Positions 1 through 7,515 of a DNA stretch of 64,000 bases are shown here, piece after piece. Where the stretch lies: positions 141,965 to 205,964 of the forward strand of contig CAWBTF010000035.1 in NCBI GenBank assembly GCA_963791595.1, given 5' to 3'. The notes under the pieces were generated by a model. It had not been told where the DNA came from. It saw only the letters and a list, made by a program, of their open reading frames with translations, and searched no databases. How positions within the stretch are numbered: the stretch's first letter is position 1; each line of letters opens with the position of its first letter. A program made the position numbers and the translations under genes. This DNA comes from JAEMQF01 sp963791595 (GTDB lineage Bacteria; Pseudomonadota; Gammaproteobacteria; Burkholderiales; Burkholderiaceae_C).

Positions 1-703
1 GCTCCCAGTCGCGCAGCATGCGTTTGATCTGAACGCGCTGCAAGTTTTCCTGGCTGCCGCACAGCGTGCAGGGAATGATCGGAAATTCGCGGTAGGCGGC
101 CCAGCGCTCGAGGTCGGTCTCGGCGACGTAGGCGAGCGGGCGGATCACGATGTTCTTGCCGTCGTCGCTGACCAGCTTGGCCGGCATGCCTTTCATGCGG
201 CTGCCGAAGAACATGTTCATGAACAAGGTCTGCAGCATGTCGTCGCGGTGGTGCCCGAGCGCGATCTTGGTCACGCCCAACTCGCCCGCCACGCGGTACA
301 GGATGCCGCGGCGCAGCCGCGAGCACAGGCTGCACATCGTCTTGCCCTCGGGGATCAAGCGCTTCACCACGGAATAGGTGTCGCGCTGTTCGATGTGAAA
401 CGGCACGCCTCGCGAAGCCAGGTACCGCGGCAGCACATGCTCGGGAAAGCCGGGCTGTTTCTGGTCGAGGTTGACCGCGACGATGTCGAAGTGGATCGGC
501 GCGCGCTGGCGCAGGCTGAGCAGGATGTCGAGCAGGACATGGCTGTCCTTGCCGCCCGACACGCACACCATCACCTTGTCGCCGGCTTCGATCATGTTGA
601 AGTCGCCGATCGCTTGGCCGACGAGGCGGTGCAGGCGTTTGTCGAGCTTCGCCGTGTCGACCGAGCGCTTGTTCGGGGTGGGCGTCGATGCCGGCTCTGT
701 CAT
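1..703 (-). CDS. ttcA: tRNA 2-thiocytidine biosynthesis protein TtcA (3' end cut by window)
   Basis: TtcA is the ATP-dependent tRNA cytidine-32 2-sulfurtransferase. The visible 234 residues contain the PP-loop ATP pyrophosphatase motif SGGKDS near residue 50 and the CSLC cysteine pair of the family's Fe-S/sulfur site; the protein normally has about 300 residues, so the C-terminus lies outside the window. The ATG at 703-701 overlaps the folB stop (702-700) as ATGA, so it is probably translationally coupled to folB. Nothing looks damaged in the visible part. Identification is confident; only the missing end is unknown. Confidence 0.93.
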   Translation of the reverse strand, partial: MTEPASTPTPNKRSVDTAKLDKRLHRLVGQAIGDFNMIEAGDKVMVCVSGGKDSHVLLDILLSLRQRAPIHFDIVAVNLDQKQPGFPEHVLPRYLASRGVPFHIEQRDTYSVVKRLIPEGKTMCSLCSRLRRGILYRVAGELGVTKIALGHHRDDMLQTLFMNMFFGSRMKGMPAKLVSDDGKNIVIRPLAYVAETDLERWAAYREFPIIPCTLCGSQENLQRVQIKRMLRDWE

Positions 704-1089
704 GGGCCTTCCTTGACTGAAAAACGTTCGCAGCCGACCTCTCGGCACTCGGGATACACGTCGAGCTTCGCGGTGCGCACGCGCGCCGCGCGCACTTCGG
801 GGCGCGCGAGCAGGTAGGCGAGCAGATCGTCGCACAGCGTCTCCTGCAATTCGATGTGCCCGCGGCCGATTCGTTCCAGCACGCCGCGGCGCATGAAATC
901 GTAGTCGAGCACTTCGTCGAGCCGGTCGCGCGCCGGCGTGGAAAGGCCCAAAGGAACGTAGACGTCGAGGTCGATCAGCATGCGCTGGGGCGCCCCGCGC
1001 TCGAAGTCGTGCACGCCGATGTCGACCATCACTTCCATCTCGCGAACGAACAGGCGGCGGCAGTCGGCGAGCAGTGCCAGGTCGGTCAT
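700..1089 (-). CDS. folB: Dihydroneopterin aldolase family protein (FolB)
   Basis: A 129-residue cytoplasmic protein of the FolB family, which converts 7,8-dihydroneopterin to 6-hydroxymethyl-dihydropterin in folate synthesis. The segment around VMVDIGVHDFERGAPQR matches the family's N-terminal 'IGV.xxE' pattern, with the usual C-terminal TAKLDVYPECREVG region. The start ATG (1089-1087) overlaps the upstream reductase stop by four bases and its own stop overlaps the ttcA start by four bases, so all three are likely one translationally coupled transcript. The neighbouring pteridine-reductase-like gene supports a pterin role. FolX-type epimerase activity cannot be excluded from sequence alone. 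Confidence 0.85.
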   Translation of the reverse strand: MTDLALLADCRRLFVREMEVMVDIGVHDFERGAPQRMLIDLDVYVPLGLSTPARDRLDEVLDYDFMRRGVLERIGRGHIELQETLCDDLLAYLLARPEVRAARVRTAKLDVYPECREVGCERFSVKEGP

Positions 1090-1874
1090 GGTGTCGATTC
1101 GGGCCTTGCCTGCGGCGTCAGGTACAGCACGTCGCGCGCCTGCCCGGTGAGGTGCTGGCCGCCGTCGACCAGCAGGTTCGTCCCCGTGATCGCGGGCGAT
1201 TCGATCAGAAAGCGCACGGCGCGCGCCACGTCTTGCGGAGTCGACGTGCGCTGCAAGGGGTTCAGGCGCTGCGCCGCGTCGAACTGCTGCGCGCTCATCG
1301 CCTGCGACGCGAGGGTCAGCCCCGGCGCCACGCCGCACACCCGCAGCACCGGTGCGTAGGCCTGCGCCAGCATCGTCGTCGCTGCTTGCAATGCCGCTTT
1401 GGACAGGGTGTAGGAGAAGTAATCGGGGTTGGGGTTCCAAAGCTTCTGGTCGAGCAGGTTGATCACGCAGCCGGTGGCGCCGCGCGCCAGCAGGTGGTCG
1501 TGCAAGGCCTTGCTCAGCAATACCGCAGGCGCCGTGTTGGCGCGCCAATGCCGCTCCATCGAATCGTGGCTGAATGAATTTGCATCGTCGGATTCAAACA
1601 TGGAGGCGTTGTTGACCACGGCGTCGAGCCGACCGAGCCAGCTCACGGCCGCGGCGGCCAAGTCACGGCAGCCCTGCTCTTGCGACAGATCGGCCTGGAT
1701 CGCTTGGCCCTGCGCACCGAGCCCGGCAATTTCGGCGACAAGCTCGAGCGCCTGCTCGCGCGAATGGCGATAGTGCACGGCGACGTCAAAGCCATGCCCG
1801 GCCATCTCCAAGGCAATCACCCGGCCGATCCTGCGCGCGGCACCGGTCACGAGACAAACAGGGCGTGCGTGCAT
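1086..1874 (-). CDS. folM: Short-chain dehydrogenase, FolM/pteridine reductase-like
   Basis: A 262-residue NAD(P)-dependent short-chain dehydrogenase. It has the nucleotide-binding TGAARRIG at residues 10-17, NNAS near residue 90 and the catalytic YTLSK (Tyr-xxx-Lys). The double arginine in the glycine motif is typical of pteridine reductases and FolM dihydromonapterin reductases rather than generic SDRs, and the overlapping folB points the same way. I chose the ATG at 1874 because the domain begins at once after it; a longer open frame upstream would run into the divergent methyltransferase gene. Its 5' end is 18 bp from that gene, so they share a control region. The specific substrate is inferred. 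Confidence 0.78.
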   Translation of the reverse strand: MHARPVCLVTGAARRIGRVIALEMAGHGFDVAVHYRHSREQALELVAEIAGLGAQGQAIQADLSQEQGCRDLAAAAVSWLGRLDAVVNNASMFESDDANSFSHDSMERHWRANTAPAVLLSKALHDHLLARGATGCVINLLDQKLWNPNPDYFSYTLSKAALQAATTMLAQAYAPVLRVCGVAPGLTLASQAMSAQQFDAAQRLNPLQRTSTPQDVARAVRFLIESPAITGTNLLVDGGQHLTGQARDVLYLTPQARPESTP

Positions 1875-1892
1875 GCTTTCTACAATCCGGCG

Positions 1893-2990
1893 ATGCCATC
1901 GATTCAGGGCCGCAGTGTATCGGCGCCGCTCGTGGAGCTGATCCACCGGGCCATCGCCGAACAAGGCGGCTGGCTGGCGTTCGACCGTTTCATGGCGCTC
2001 GCCTTGTACGCGCCGGGCCTGGGGTACTACGCGTCACCGGGCATCAAGTTCGGCACCATGCCCAGCAGCGGCAGCGACTTTGTGACCGCGCCTGAGCTCT
2101 CCCCCTGGTTCGGGCGCGCGCTTGCCCGCGCCGTGCGGGAAGCCTTGAGCGCGAGCGAATGCGAGGAGGTGTGGGAGTTCGGTGCCGGCAGCGGCGCGTT
2201 GGCCGAGCAGTTGCTCGACTCCCTGGGCGAGCGCGCGCAGCGCTACAGCATCGTCGAGCTCTCGGGCGCCTTGCGCGAGCGCCAGGCGCAGCGCCTAGCG
2301 CGCTTCGGCGCGCGCGTGCGTTGGCTGGACAGCTTGCCGGCGCAGATTCGCGGCGTGATCGTCGGCAACGAATTGCTTGACGCGATGCCGGTTCAATTGC
2401 TCCACCATGACGGATCGCAATGGCTGGAACGCGGCGTGGTGCGAGAAGGCGAAGGTTTCGCATGGGGCGATCGCCCGACGACTCTCAGCGCGCCGTTCGA
2501 GCAACGCGTGCCCGCCGGCACGACGACGGAAATCCACGCGCAGGCGCAAGCCTTCATTTCGACCTTGGCGCAGCGCCTGGAACGCGGCGCGGCCTTCTTC
2601 ATCGACTACGGGTTTCCAGAGTCGGAGTATTACCATGTGCAGCGCAGCGGCGGCACGCTGATGTGCCACCGCGCCCACCTTTGCGACGACAATCCGCTCG
2701 TCGACGTCGGCCAGAAAGACATCACGGCGCATGTCGATTTCACCGCCATCGCCCTGGCGGGCCAATCGGCCGGCCTGTCGGTGCTGGGCTATACCTCGCA
2801 GGCGCGTTTCCTGATGAACTGCGGGCTGCTCGACTTGTTGGAGCCGGCGGGGCTGCGCGAGCGCGTCGATGCGCAGAAGCTCATCAACGAACACGAGATG
2901 GGCGAGCTGTTCAAGGCGATCGGTTTTTCCAAGGGCTGCGAGTTCGAGAGCCTGGGCTTCACGCTCGGCGACCGCAGCCATACGCTGTAA
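1893..2990 (+). CDS. SAM-dependent methyltransferase, MidA/NDUFAF7 family (DUF185)
   Basis: A 365-residue protein with the MidA/NDUFAF7 methyltransferase fold: SDFVTAPELSPWFG near residues 61-74, the SAM-binding EFGAGSG at 95-101, and a later FFIDYGFPE segment. In mitochondria the homologue methylates an arginine of a complex I subunit; the bacterial substrate is not established. I took the ATG at 1893 because it precedes conserved sequence directly. A TACAAT box at 1881-1886 lies only 6 bp before this ATG, so the mRNA may be leaderless or nearly so. It is divergent from the folM-like gene and followed after 22 bp by a DUF2905 gene on the same strand. Confidence 0.88.
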   Translation: MPSIQGRSVSAPLVELIHRAIAEQGGWLAFDRFMALALYAPGLGYYASPGIKFGTMPSSGSDFVTAPELSPWFGRALARAVREALSASECEEVWEFGAGSGALAEQLLDSLGERAQRYSIVELSGALRERQAQRLARFGARVRWLDSLPAQIRGVIVGNELLDAMPVQLLHHDGSQWLERGVVREGEGFAWGDRPTTLSAPFEQRVPAGTTTEIHAQAQAFISTLAQRLERGAAFFIDYGFPESEYYHVQRSGGTLMCHRAHLCDDNPLVDVGQKDITAHVDFTAIALAGQSAGLSVLGYTSQARFLMNCGLLDLLEPAGLRERVDAQKLINEHEMGELFKAIGFSKGCEFESLGFTLGDRSHTL

Positions 2991-3012
2991 AGGCTTGCTG
3001 AAGGCCCCCTCG

Positions 3013-3207
3013 ATGTTGCGCTGGCTGTTCGTCATCTTCCTCGCGCTGCTGATCTTCAGCCAGCTCCATCCCTGGCTGGAGAAACTGGGGCTCGGCAAAC
3101 TGCCCGGCGACTTCCGCTTCCGGCTGCTGGGTCGCGAGTGGTTCATCCCGCTGGCCAGCAGTGTCTTGTTGAGTTTCGTGGCGCTGCTGATCGGCCAGTT
3201 GTTTTGA
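3013..3207 (+). CDS. DUF2905 family small membrane protein
   Basis: A 64-residue protein with an N-terminal hydrophobic helix (about residues 3-16), a conserved central LGKLPGDFRF segment and a C-terminal hydrophobic helix. This is the usual architecture of DUF2905, whose function is unknown. It follows the MidA-like gene by 22 bp on the same strand and is probably cotranscribed. The long palindromic element begins 20 bp after its stop, so that element may end the transcript. Confidence 0.85.
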   Translation: MLRWLFVIFLALLIFSQLHPWLEKLGLGKLPGDFRFRLLGREWFIPLASSVLLSFVALLIGQLF

Positions 3208-3226
3208 GCGCTTCGCGGCGGCGCCT

Positions 3227-3926
3227 CATACGAATTTGCGTTCAATCGCATAGGAATGGGTGTCTGCGTTCGGCCCGTCGTTGCCGTTCGCCGCTGTGCG
3301 CTTACCGGCATTCGCCGCTGTGCGCCCGCCTGCTCCGCTGCGGGGGCAGGTGGCCCGGGGTGCGTTCTCCGGTCCACGCTCGCGGGGCACTCGAGGTGGT
3401 CCACGGCGCGCGGCGCCATCAACACCGTCCAAGCGTGGGAATGACCAGGACACCGCGAATGGGACCTGCGCCCGCACCCCGAGCCACCTGCCCCGGCAAC
3501 CGGGGGGCACCCCTGCGCATCGCCCGTCACCGTGGGTTGCAGCAGGGCGGTGGTGGTGCCCCCGTGCGCAGGCCCCATTCGCGGTGTCCTGGCTCGTTGT
3601 GCGCTTGGACGGTGATGACGCGGCTGAGCTTCGTGGGCTGCGGCGCTGCCCCGCGAGCGTGGGCCGGAGCACGGGGGCGCCGCCACCGCCCTGGGGAACG
3701 GCCGCATGTGGGCTGGGATTGCGAGGGCAGGAGGCTTTCGCTCGAAGCGCGCAGCCACCTGCCTGCGCGCGGAGCCGGGATGCGCGCAGGGACGAACGTC
3801 CCGAGCGCCCCGTGGAACCGGGTCTGCGCAACGTTCGCGCGGGACCCAGCAAGCGTGCCGCGACGAACGGCGGGAATGGGCCGACAGGAGCCGGAAGATT
3901 CGATGTCGTTGAACGCAAATGCGTAT
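3227..3926. repeat. About 700-bp gene-free imperfect palindrome (nested inverted repeats)
   Basis: No credible gene lies in this stretch. Its ends form imperfect terminal inverted repeats: 3227-3253 matches the reverse complement of 3901-3926 at about 20 of 26 positions, sharing TTTGCGTTCAA. Inside, 3445-3463 is an exact 19-bp inverted match to 3574-3592, and 3371-3389 pairs with 3647-3665. The arms run towards a centre near 3520-3540, the right arm being longer by roughly 100 bp. Open frames on both strands give similar peptides because they read the two arms. It could be a non-autonomous mobile element or a recent inverted duplication, and its transcript would fold into a very long hairpin. 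No transposase or clear target-site duplication is visible. Confidence 0.8.
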
Positions 3927-4309
3927 CAGTCGATGATCGCCCATTCGTGCCGGCACTTGCGGCAGCACACCTGAAGTGACTGGTTCGCCCCGGCGCGACC
4001 CTCGACCAGCGCCACGCGTCCATAGGTCTTGCACACCGAGCACACCGCCTGGTTAGCCACATGCTCGGCGTGCAGCAGCAGGAACAAGTAGCGGCGCAGC
4101 GACCAGAATCCGACCGCCGCCAACAACACGATGGCTGCCGCGTCGAGCGCGCGCTGCGCCGCCGAAGCGCTGTTGCTGAACACTGCGAACGTTGTCATCA
4201 AGCCGATGGCGCAGGCGATCAGCAGCAGCAGGTAGCCATGACTGTGCATCAGCTCGCGCTCGTACCACTTGCGAAAGCCGTGCTTGCGAATGCCTTCTCG
4301 CAGTTCCAT
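3926..4309 (-). CDS. Small membrane protein with a C-terminal four-cysteine motif
   Basis: A 127-residue protein I cannot assign to a named family. Two hydrophobic segments (LLLLIACAIGLMTTFAVF and AAIVLLAAVGFWSL) suggest two membrane helices. The tail has two Cys-x2-Cys knuckles (CSVC and CRKC) about 27 residues apart, which looks like a zinc ribbon or other metal site on the side of the membrane facing the tail. The ATG at 4309 is preferred; another at 4354 would add 15 unconvincing residues. The stop (3928-3926) touches the edge of the 700-bp palindrome, so the original 3' end may have been altered there. The gene lies about 100 bp downstream of the peroxiredoxin gene on the same strand. 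Confidence 0.65.
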   Translation of the reverse strand: MELREGIRKHGFRKWYERELMHSHGYLLLLIACAIGLMTTFAVFSNSASAAQRALDAAAIVLLAAVGFWSLRRYLFLLLHAEHVANQAVCSVCKTYGRVALVEGRAGANQSLQVCCRKCRHEWAIID

Positions 4310-4411
4310 CGCGCCATCTCCGCTCTGCCCGCCTGATTCCTCGGGGCCCGGCACGGGAACCGAACCCGGCGCGAGACGCGCGGGTCGTCGTCAGCGGTCA
4401 GCCGCCGGCGG

Positions 4412-4927
4412 TCAGCGCAGGATGCTCTTCGCCTGGCCGAGCAAGGTGGCCGCGTCGCTGACTTCGAACTTGCCTGGCGCTTCGACGTTGAGCGACTTGA
4501 CCACGCCGTCCACCACCAGCATCGAGTAGCGGTTCGAGCGCAGCCCCATGCCGCGGCTGTTGAGGTCCAGCGTCAGGCCGGTGGCCTTGCTGAAATCGGC
4601 GCTGCCGTCGGCCATCATGCGCACCTTGCCGGCGGTCTTCTGATCGCGGCCCCAGGCGCCCATCACGAAGGCGTCGTTGACCGATACGCACCAGATTTCG
4701 TCGACGCCCGCGGCCTTCAGCGCGCCGGCGTTCTCCAAATATCCGGGCACATGTTTGGCCGAGCAGGTGGGCGTGTACGCTCCGGGCAAGCCGAACACGG
4801 CGATCGTCTTGCCGGCGGTCAGCTTGTCGAGCTCGAACGTGTTCGGCCCGATCGAACACCCATTGCCTTCGACTTCGACGAATTCCTGAAGTTTTCCAGC
4901 GGGCAGCTTGTCTCCAACTTTGAGCAT
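4412..4927 (-). CDS. Peroxiredoxin, Prx5-like (AhpC/TSA superfamily)
   Basis: A 171-residue thiol peroxidase that would reduce hydrogen peroxide or organic hydroperoxides in the cytoplasm. The active-site block LPGAYTPTCSAKHVPGY (residues 47-63) carries the peroxidatic Cys55, and Cys80 (DEIWCVSV) is also present, as in Prx5-type enzymes; the reductant (thioredoxin or glutathione/glutaredoxin) is not evident. An AGGAG ribosome-binding site sits just before the ATG at 4927. It follows rpsQ by 117 bp on the same strand, in the place where the spc ribosomal operon often starts, so read-through from the S10 cluster is possible. Confidence 0.9.
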   Translation of the reverse strand: MLKVGDKLPAGKLQEFVEVEGNGCSIGPNTFELDKLTAGKTIAVFGLPGAYTPTCSAKHVPGYLENAGALKAAGVDEIWCVSVNDAFVMGAWGRDQKTAGKVRMMADGSADFSKATGLTLDLNSRGMGLRSNRYSMLVVDGVVKSLNVEAPGKFEVSDAATLLGQAKSILR

Positions 4928-5044
4928 CGTGATTCTCCTGATGAGTTTCGGAAATGGGAACGGCCGGCCGCCAGTATCCCAGCGTTCCGGCCGTTTTGCA
5001 GGCGCGACGGGCAGAGCCCAGCGCGCCGCACGGGCGAATAGACC

Positions 5045-5341
5045 CTAAACGCCCTGCGCCTTCTCGACCAGGCGTGTGACGGTCCAGGCCTTGGTCTTGG
5101 AGATCGGCCGGCATTCGGCGATCTCGACCACGTCGCCCAGCTTGTACTCGCCCTTTTCGTCGTGGCAGTGGTACTTGCTCGACTTGCCGACGATCTTGCC
5201 GTACAGCTCGTGCATGGTGCGGCGCTCGATCAGCACCGTGACGGTCTTGGCGCGCTTGTCGCTGACGACCTTGCCCACGAGCGTGCGGGTGTTCTTCGGC
5301 CTGGCCGCGGCGGTTTCGGTCTGGGTTTGCGTCTGCGTCAT
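5045..5341 (-). CDS. rpsQ: 30S ribosomal protein S17
   Basis: S17 binds 16S rRNA early in 30S assembly. The 98-residue protein has a Thr/Gln/Ala-rich N-terminal tail followed by the conserved core (LVGKVVSDKRAKTVTVLIER and GDVVEIAECRPISKTKAW). The ATG overlaps the rpmC stop by four bases. It is the last ribosomal gene of the cluster here; rplN, which commonly follows, is absent, and a peroxiredoxin gene comes next. Confidence 0.96.
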   Translation of the reverse strand: MTQTQTQTETAAARPKNTRTLVGKVVSDKRAKTVTVLIERRTMHELYGKIVGKSSKYHCHDEKGEYKLGDVVEIAECRPISKTKAWTVTRLVEKAQGV

Positions 5342-5538
5342 TTCGCCGCCTCTTTGTTCTTCTCGGCCAGGATGGTCTTGGCGCGCGCGATGTCGCGACG
5401 CGTCTTGCCCAACTGCGAGTGGTTGTTCAGTTGCTGCGACGCCTTCTGCATGCGCAGGCCGAAGTGAGCTTTCAACAATTCGCTCACTTCCTTTTGCAGG
5501 CCGGCGACGTCTTTGGTGCGAAGTTCAGATGTCTTCAT
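5338..5538 (-). CDS. rpmC: 50S ribosomal protein L29
   Basis: A 66-residue coiled L29 with the typical MKTSELR start and a QLGKTRRDIARAKT segment near the C-terminus. L29 lies near the peptide exit tunnel of the 50S subunit. The gene sits between rplP (21 bp upstream) and rpsQ (four-base overlap), the standard order. Confidence 0.96.
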   Translation of the reverse strand: MKTSELRTKDVAGLQKEVSELLKAHFGLRMQKASQQLNNHSQLGKTRRDIARAKTILAEKNKEAAK

Positions 5539-5559
5539 GGTGCTTCTCCGCTTCTTCCC

Positions 5560-5976
5560 TTAGCCGCCGATCATGCGCGCCACGAATCGGGTGCGCAGCG
5601 GCAGCTTGGCCGACGCGAGCAGGAACGCCTCGCGCGCCAGTTGCTCGGGCACGCCGTTGATTTCGTAGAGCACCTTGCCGGGCTGGATCTCGGCCACGTA
5701 GTACTCCGGATTGCCCTTGCCGTTGCCCATGCGAACTTCGGCAGGCTTTTGCGAAATCGGCTTGTCCGGAAAAATCCGAATCCAGATCCGTCCACCGCGC
5801 TTCACGTGGCGCGAGATGGCGCGGCGCGCGGCTTCGATCTGGCGCGCCGTGAGGCGGCCGCGCTCCAGCGCCTTGAGGCCGAAGTCGCCGAACGACACCT
5901 TGGCGCCGCGCGTCGCGACGCCGGTGTTGCGGCCCTTCTGTTCCTTGCGGAATTTTCTGCGTGCAGGTTGCAGCAT
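5560..5976 (-). CDS. rplP: 50S ribosomal protein L16
   Basis: A complete 138-residue L16, which organises the A-site region of 23S rRNA. It starts with MLQPARRKFRKEQKGRN and contains the conserved IEAARRAISRHVKRGG and RIFPDKPISQKPAEVRMG blocks. Only three bases separate it from the rpsC stop, implying coupled translation. Confidence 0.97.
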   Translation of the reverse strand: MLQPARRKFRKEQKGRNTGVATRGAKVSFGDFGLKALERGRLTARQIEAARRAISRHVKRGGRIWIRIFPDKPISQKPAEVRMGNGKGNPEYYVAEIQPGKVLYEINGVPEQLAREAFLLASAKLPLRTRFVARMIGG

Positions 5977-5979
5977 TGT

Positions 5980-6867
5980 TTATTCTCCTTTGGCGTCGGG
6001 CGCCACCGCTTTGCGGATGCGCTTGACGGCCGGGACTTTCGGTGCCGGTGCGGCGCCGTCGGCGGGCTTGTCGGAACCGTCGGTCGGTGCGGCCGCCATC
6101 ACGCGGCGCGGCGCGCGGTCGGGCGCTGGGCCTCGGCCACCAGGGGCTCCGGTTCCCGGTGCACCGGGGCGTGCCGGGCGCCGGTTGCGGCGGTCGTCTT
6201 CACCCATGTCGGATTTCGCCGCGGGCGCCACTTCGCCCTTGGCCAAGCGGTCGCCGCGGTAGACCCAGCACTTCACGCCGATCACGCCGTAGGTCGTCTT
6301 GGCTTCGGAGATGCCGTAGTCGATGTCGGCCTTCAGTGTGTGCAGAGGCACGCGGCCTTCGCGGTACCACTCGCAGCGCGCGATCTCGATGCCGTTCAGG
6401 CGCCCCGACGACATGATCTTGATGCCCTGCGCGCCCAGGCGCATCGCGTTTTGCATCGCGCGCTTCATCGCGCGGCGAAACATGATGCGCTTTTCGAGCT
6501 GCTGCGTGATGCTGTCGGCGATGAGTTGCGCGTCGATTTCGGGCTTGCGCACTTCCTCGATGTTCACCGCCACCGGCACGCCCAGGCGGCGCGCCAATTC
6601 GGCCTTGAGGTTCTCGATGTCCTCGCCCTTCTTGCCGATCACGACACCCGGACGCGCCGAGAAAATCGTGATGCGCGCGTTCTTCGCCGGGCGCTCGATC
6701 AGGATGCGCGACACCGCCGCGCTCTTCAGGCGCGTGCGCAGGTAGTCGCGGACCTTCAGGTCCTCAGCGAGCATCGTCGCGAAGTTCTTGTTCGACGCAT
6801 ACCAGCGCGACGACCAGTTGCGCGTGACCTGCAGCCTGAAACCCGTCGGATGAATTTTTTGTCCCAT
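5980..6867 (-). CDS. rpsC: 30S ribosomal protein S3, with long C-terminal extension
   Basis: A 295-residue S3 whose first roughly 215 residues match the family, starting MGQKIHPTGFRL and including the KH-domain core (ARPGVVIGKKGEDIENLK). After KCWVYRGDRLAKGE it carries about 75 extra residues rich in Pro, Gly, Ala, Arg and Asp, probably disordered. Extended S3 tails are seen in some Burkholderiales; the E. coli protein is about 233 residues. The frame is intact and the gene lies between rplV and rplP in the usual order. Confidence 0.95.
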   Translation of the reverse strand: MGQKIHPTGFRLQVTRNWSSRWYASNKNFATMLAEDLKVRDYLRTRLKSAAVSRILIERPAKNARITIFSARPGVVIGKKGEDIENLKAELARRLGVPVAVNIEEVRKPEIDAQLIADSITQQLEKRIMFRRAMKRAMQNAMRLGAQGIKIMSSGRLNGIEIARCEWYREGRVPLHTLKADIDYGISEAKTTYGVIGVKCWVYRGDRLAKGEVAPAAKSDMGEDDRRNRRPARPGAPGTGAPGGRGPAPDRAPRRVMAAAPTDGSDKPADGAAPAPKVPAVKRIRKAVAPDAKGE

Positions 6868-6879
6868 GGTCCGATCTCT

Positions 6880-7209
6880 TTAGTTTCCGACGGTGACGTA
6901 GATGTGGCAGGTGGGCTTCATGATGCTGTTGCCGCGGCCCTTGGCGCGCGCCGAAAAGCGCTTCAGCGACGTGCCTTGTTCGACGAAGATGGTCTTGACC
7001 TTGAGCTCGTCGATGTCGGCGCCGTCGTTGTGCTCGGCATTGGCGATCGCAGACTCAAGAGCTTTCTTGATGATGCCGGCGGCCTTCTTCTGCGTGAAGT
7101 TCAGGATGTTGAGCGCCTGGTCCACGGGGCGGCCGCGCACCAGGTCGGCCACCAGGCGGCCCTTGTCGGCCGAGAGGCGAACGCCACGAACGATTGAACG
7201 GGTTTCCAT
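6880..7209 (-). CDS. rplV: 50S ribosomal protein L22
   Basis: A 109-residue L22 with NILNFTQKKAAGIIKKALES and the C-terminal beta-hairpin region ending CHIYVTVGN, which lines the exit tunnel. Two ATGs lie close together (7218 and 7209). I chose 7209 because an AAGGGA ribosome-binding site is eight bases upstream of it, while the same site abuts 7218 directly, and because METRS is the usual start in relatives. Confidence 0.95.
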   Translation of the reverse strand: METRSIVRGVRLSADKGRLVADLVRGRPVDQALNILNFTQKKAAGIIKKALESAIANAEHNDGADIDELKVKTIFVEQGTSLKRFSARAKGRGNSIMKPTCHIYVTVGN

Positions 7210-7221
7210 CGCTGTCATCCC

Positions 7222-7500
7222 TTATTTCTTCACGACTTTCTTGTCCGCCGGGTGACCCTTGAAGGTCCGCGTCAGCGCGAACTCGCCGAGCTTGTGCCCG
7301 ACCATCTGGTCGGTGATGTAGACCGGCACATGCTGCTTGCCGTTGTGCACGGCGATCGTGACACCGATAAAATCGGGCAGGATCGTGGAGCGGCGCGACC
7401 AGGTCTTGATCGGCTTCTTGTCCTTCGTCGCCGAGGCCTTCTCGACCTTGACCATCAGGTGATGGTCGACGAACGGGCCCTTCTTGAGTGAACGCGTCAT
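7222..7500 (-). CDS. rpsS: 30S ribosomal protein S19
   Basis: A complete 92-residue S19 (start MTRSLKKGPFVDHHL, conserved TWSRRSTILPDFIGVTIAVH, end ADKKVVKK). It forms a complex with S13 in the 30S head. It lies 15 bp after rplB and 12 bp before the chosen rplV start. Confidence 0.97.
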   Translation of the reverse strand: MTRSLKKGPFVDHHLMVKVEKASATKDKKPIKTWSRRSTILPDFIGVTIAVHNGKQHVPVYITDQMVGHKLGEFALTRTFKGHPADKKVVKK

Positions 7501-7515
7501 GGCGGCCTCTGCTCT

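Noticed and set aside
3138..4062. 278-codon open frames on both strands in the 700-bp palindrome
   Set aside because: They encode similar Arg/Ala/Pro-rich peptides on opposite strands only because they read the two inverted arms; no ribosome-binding site or family match.
4340..4411. Possible tRNA fragment (GGGAACCGAACCC-like T-arm) after the small membrane protein gene
   Set aside because: No anticodon arm or acceptor stem can be folded around it.
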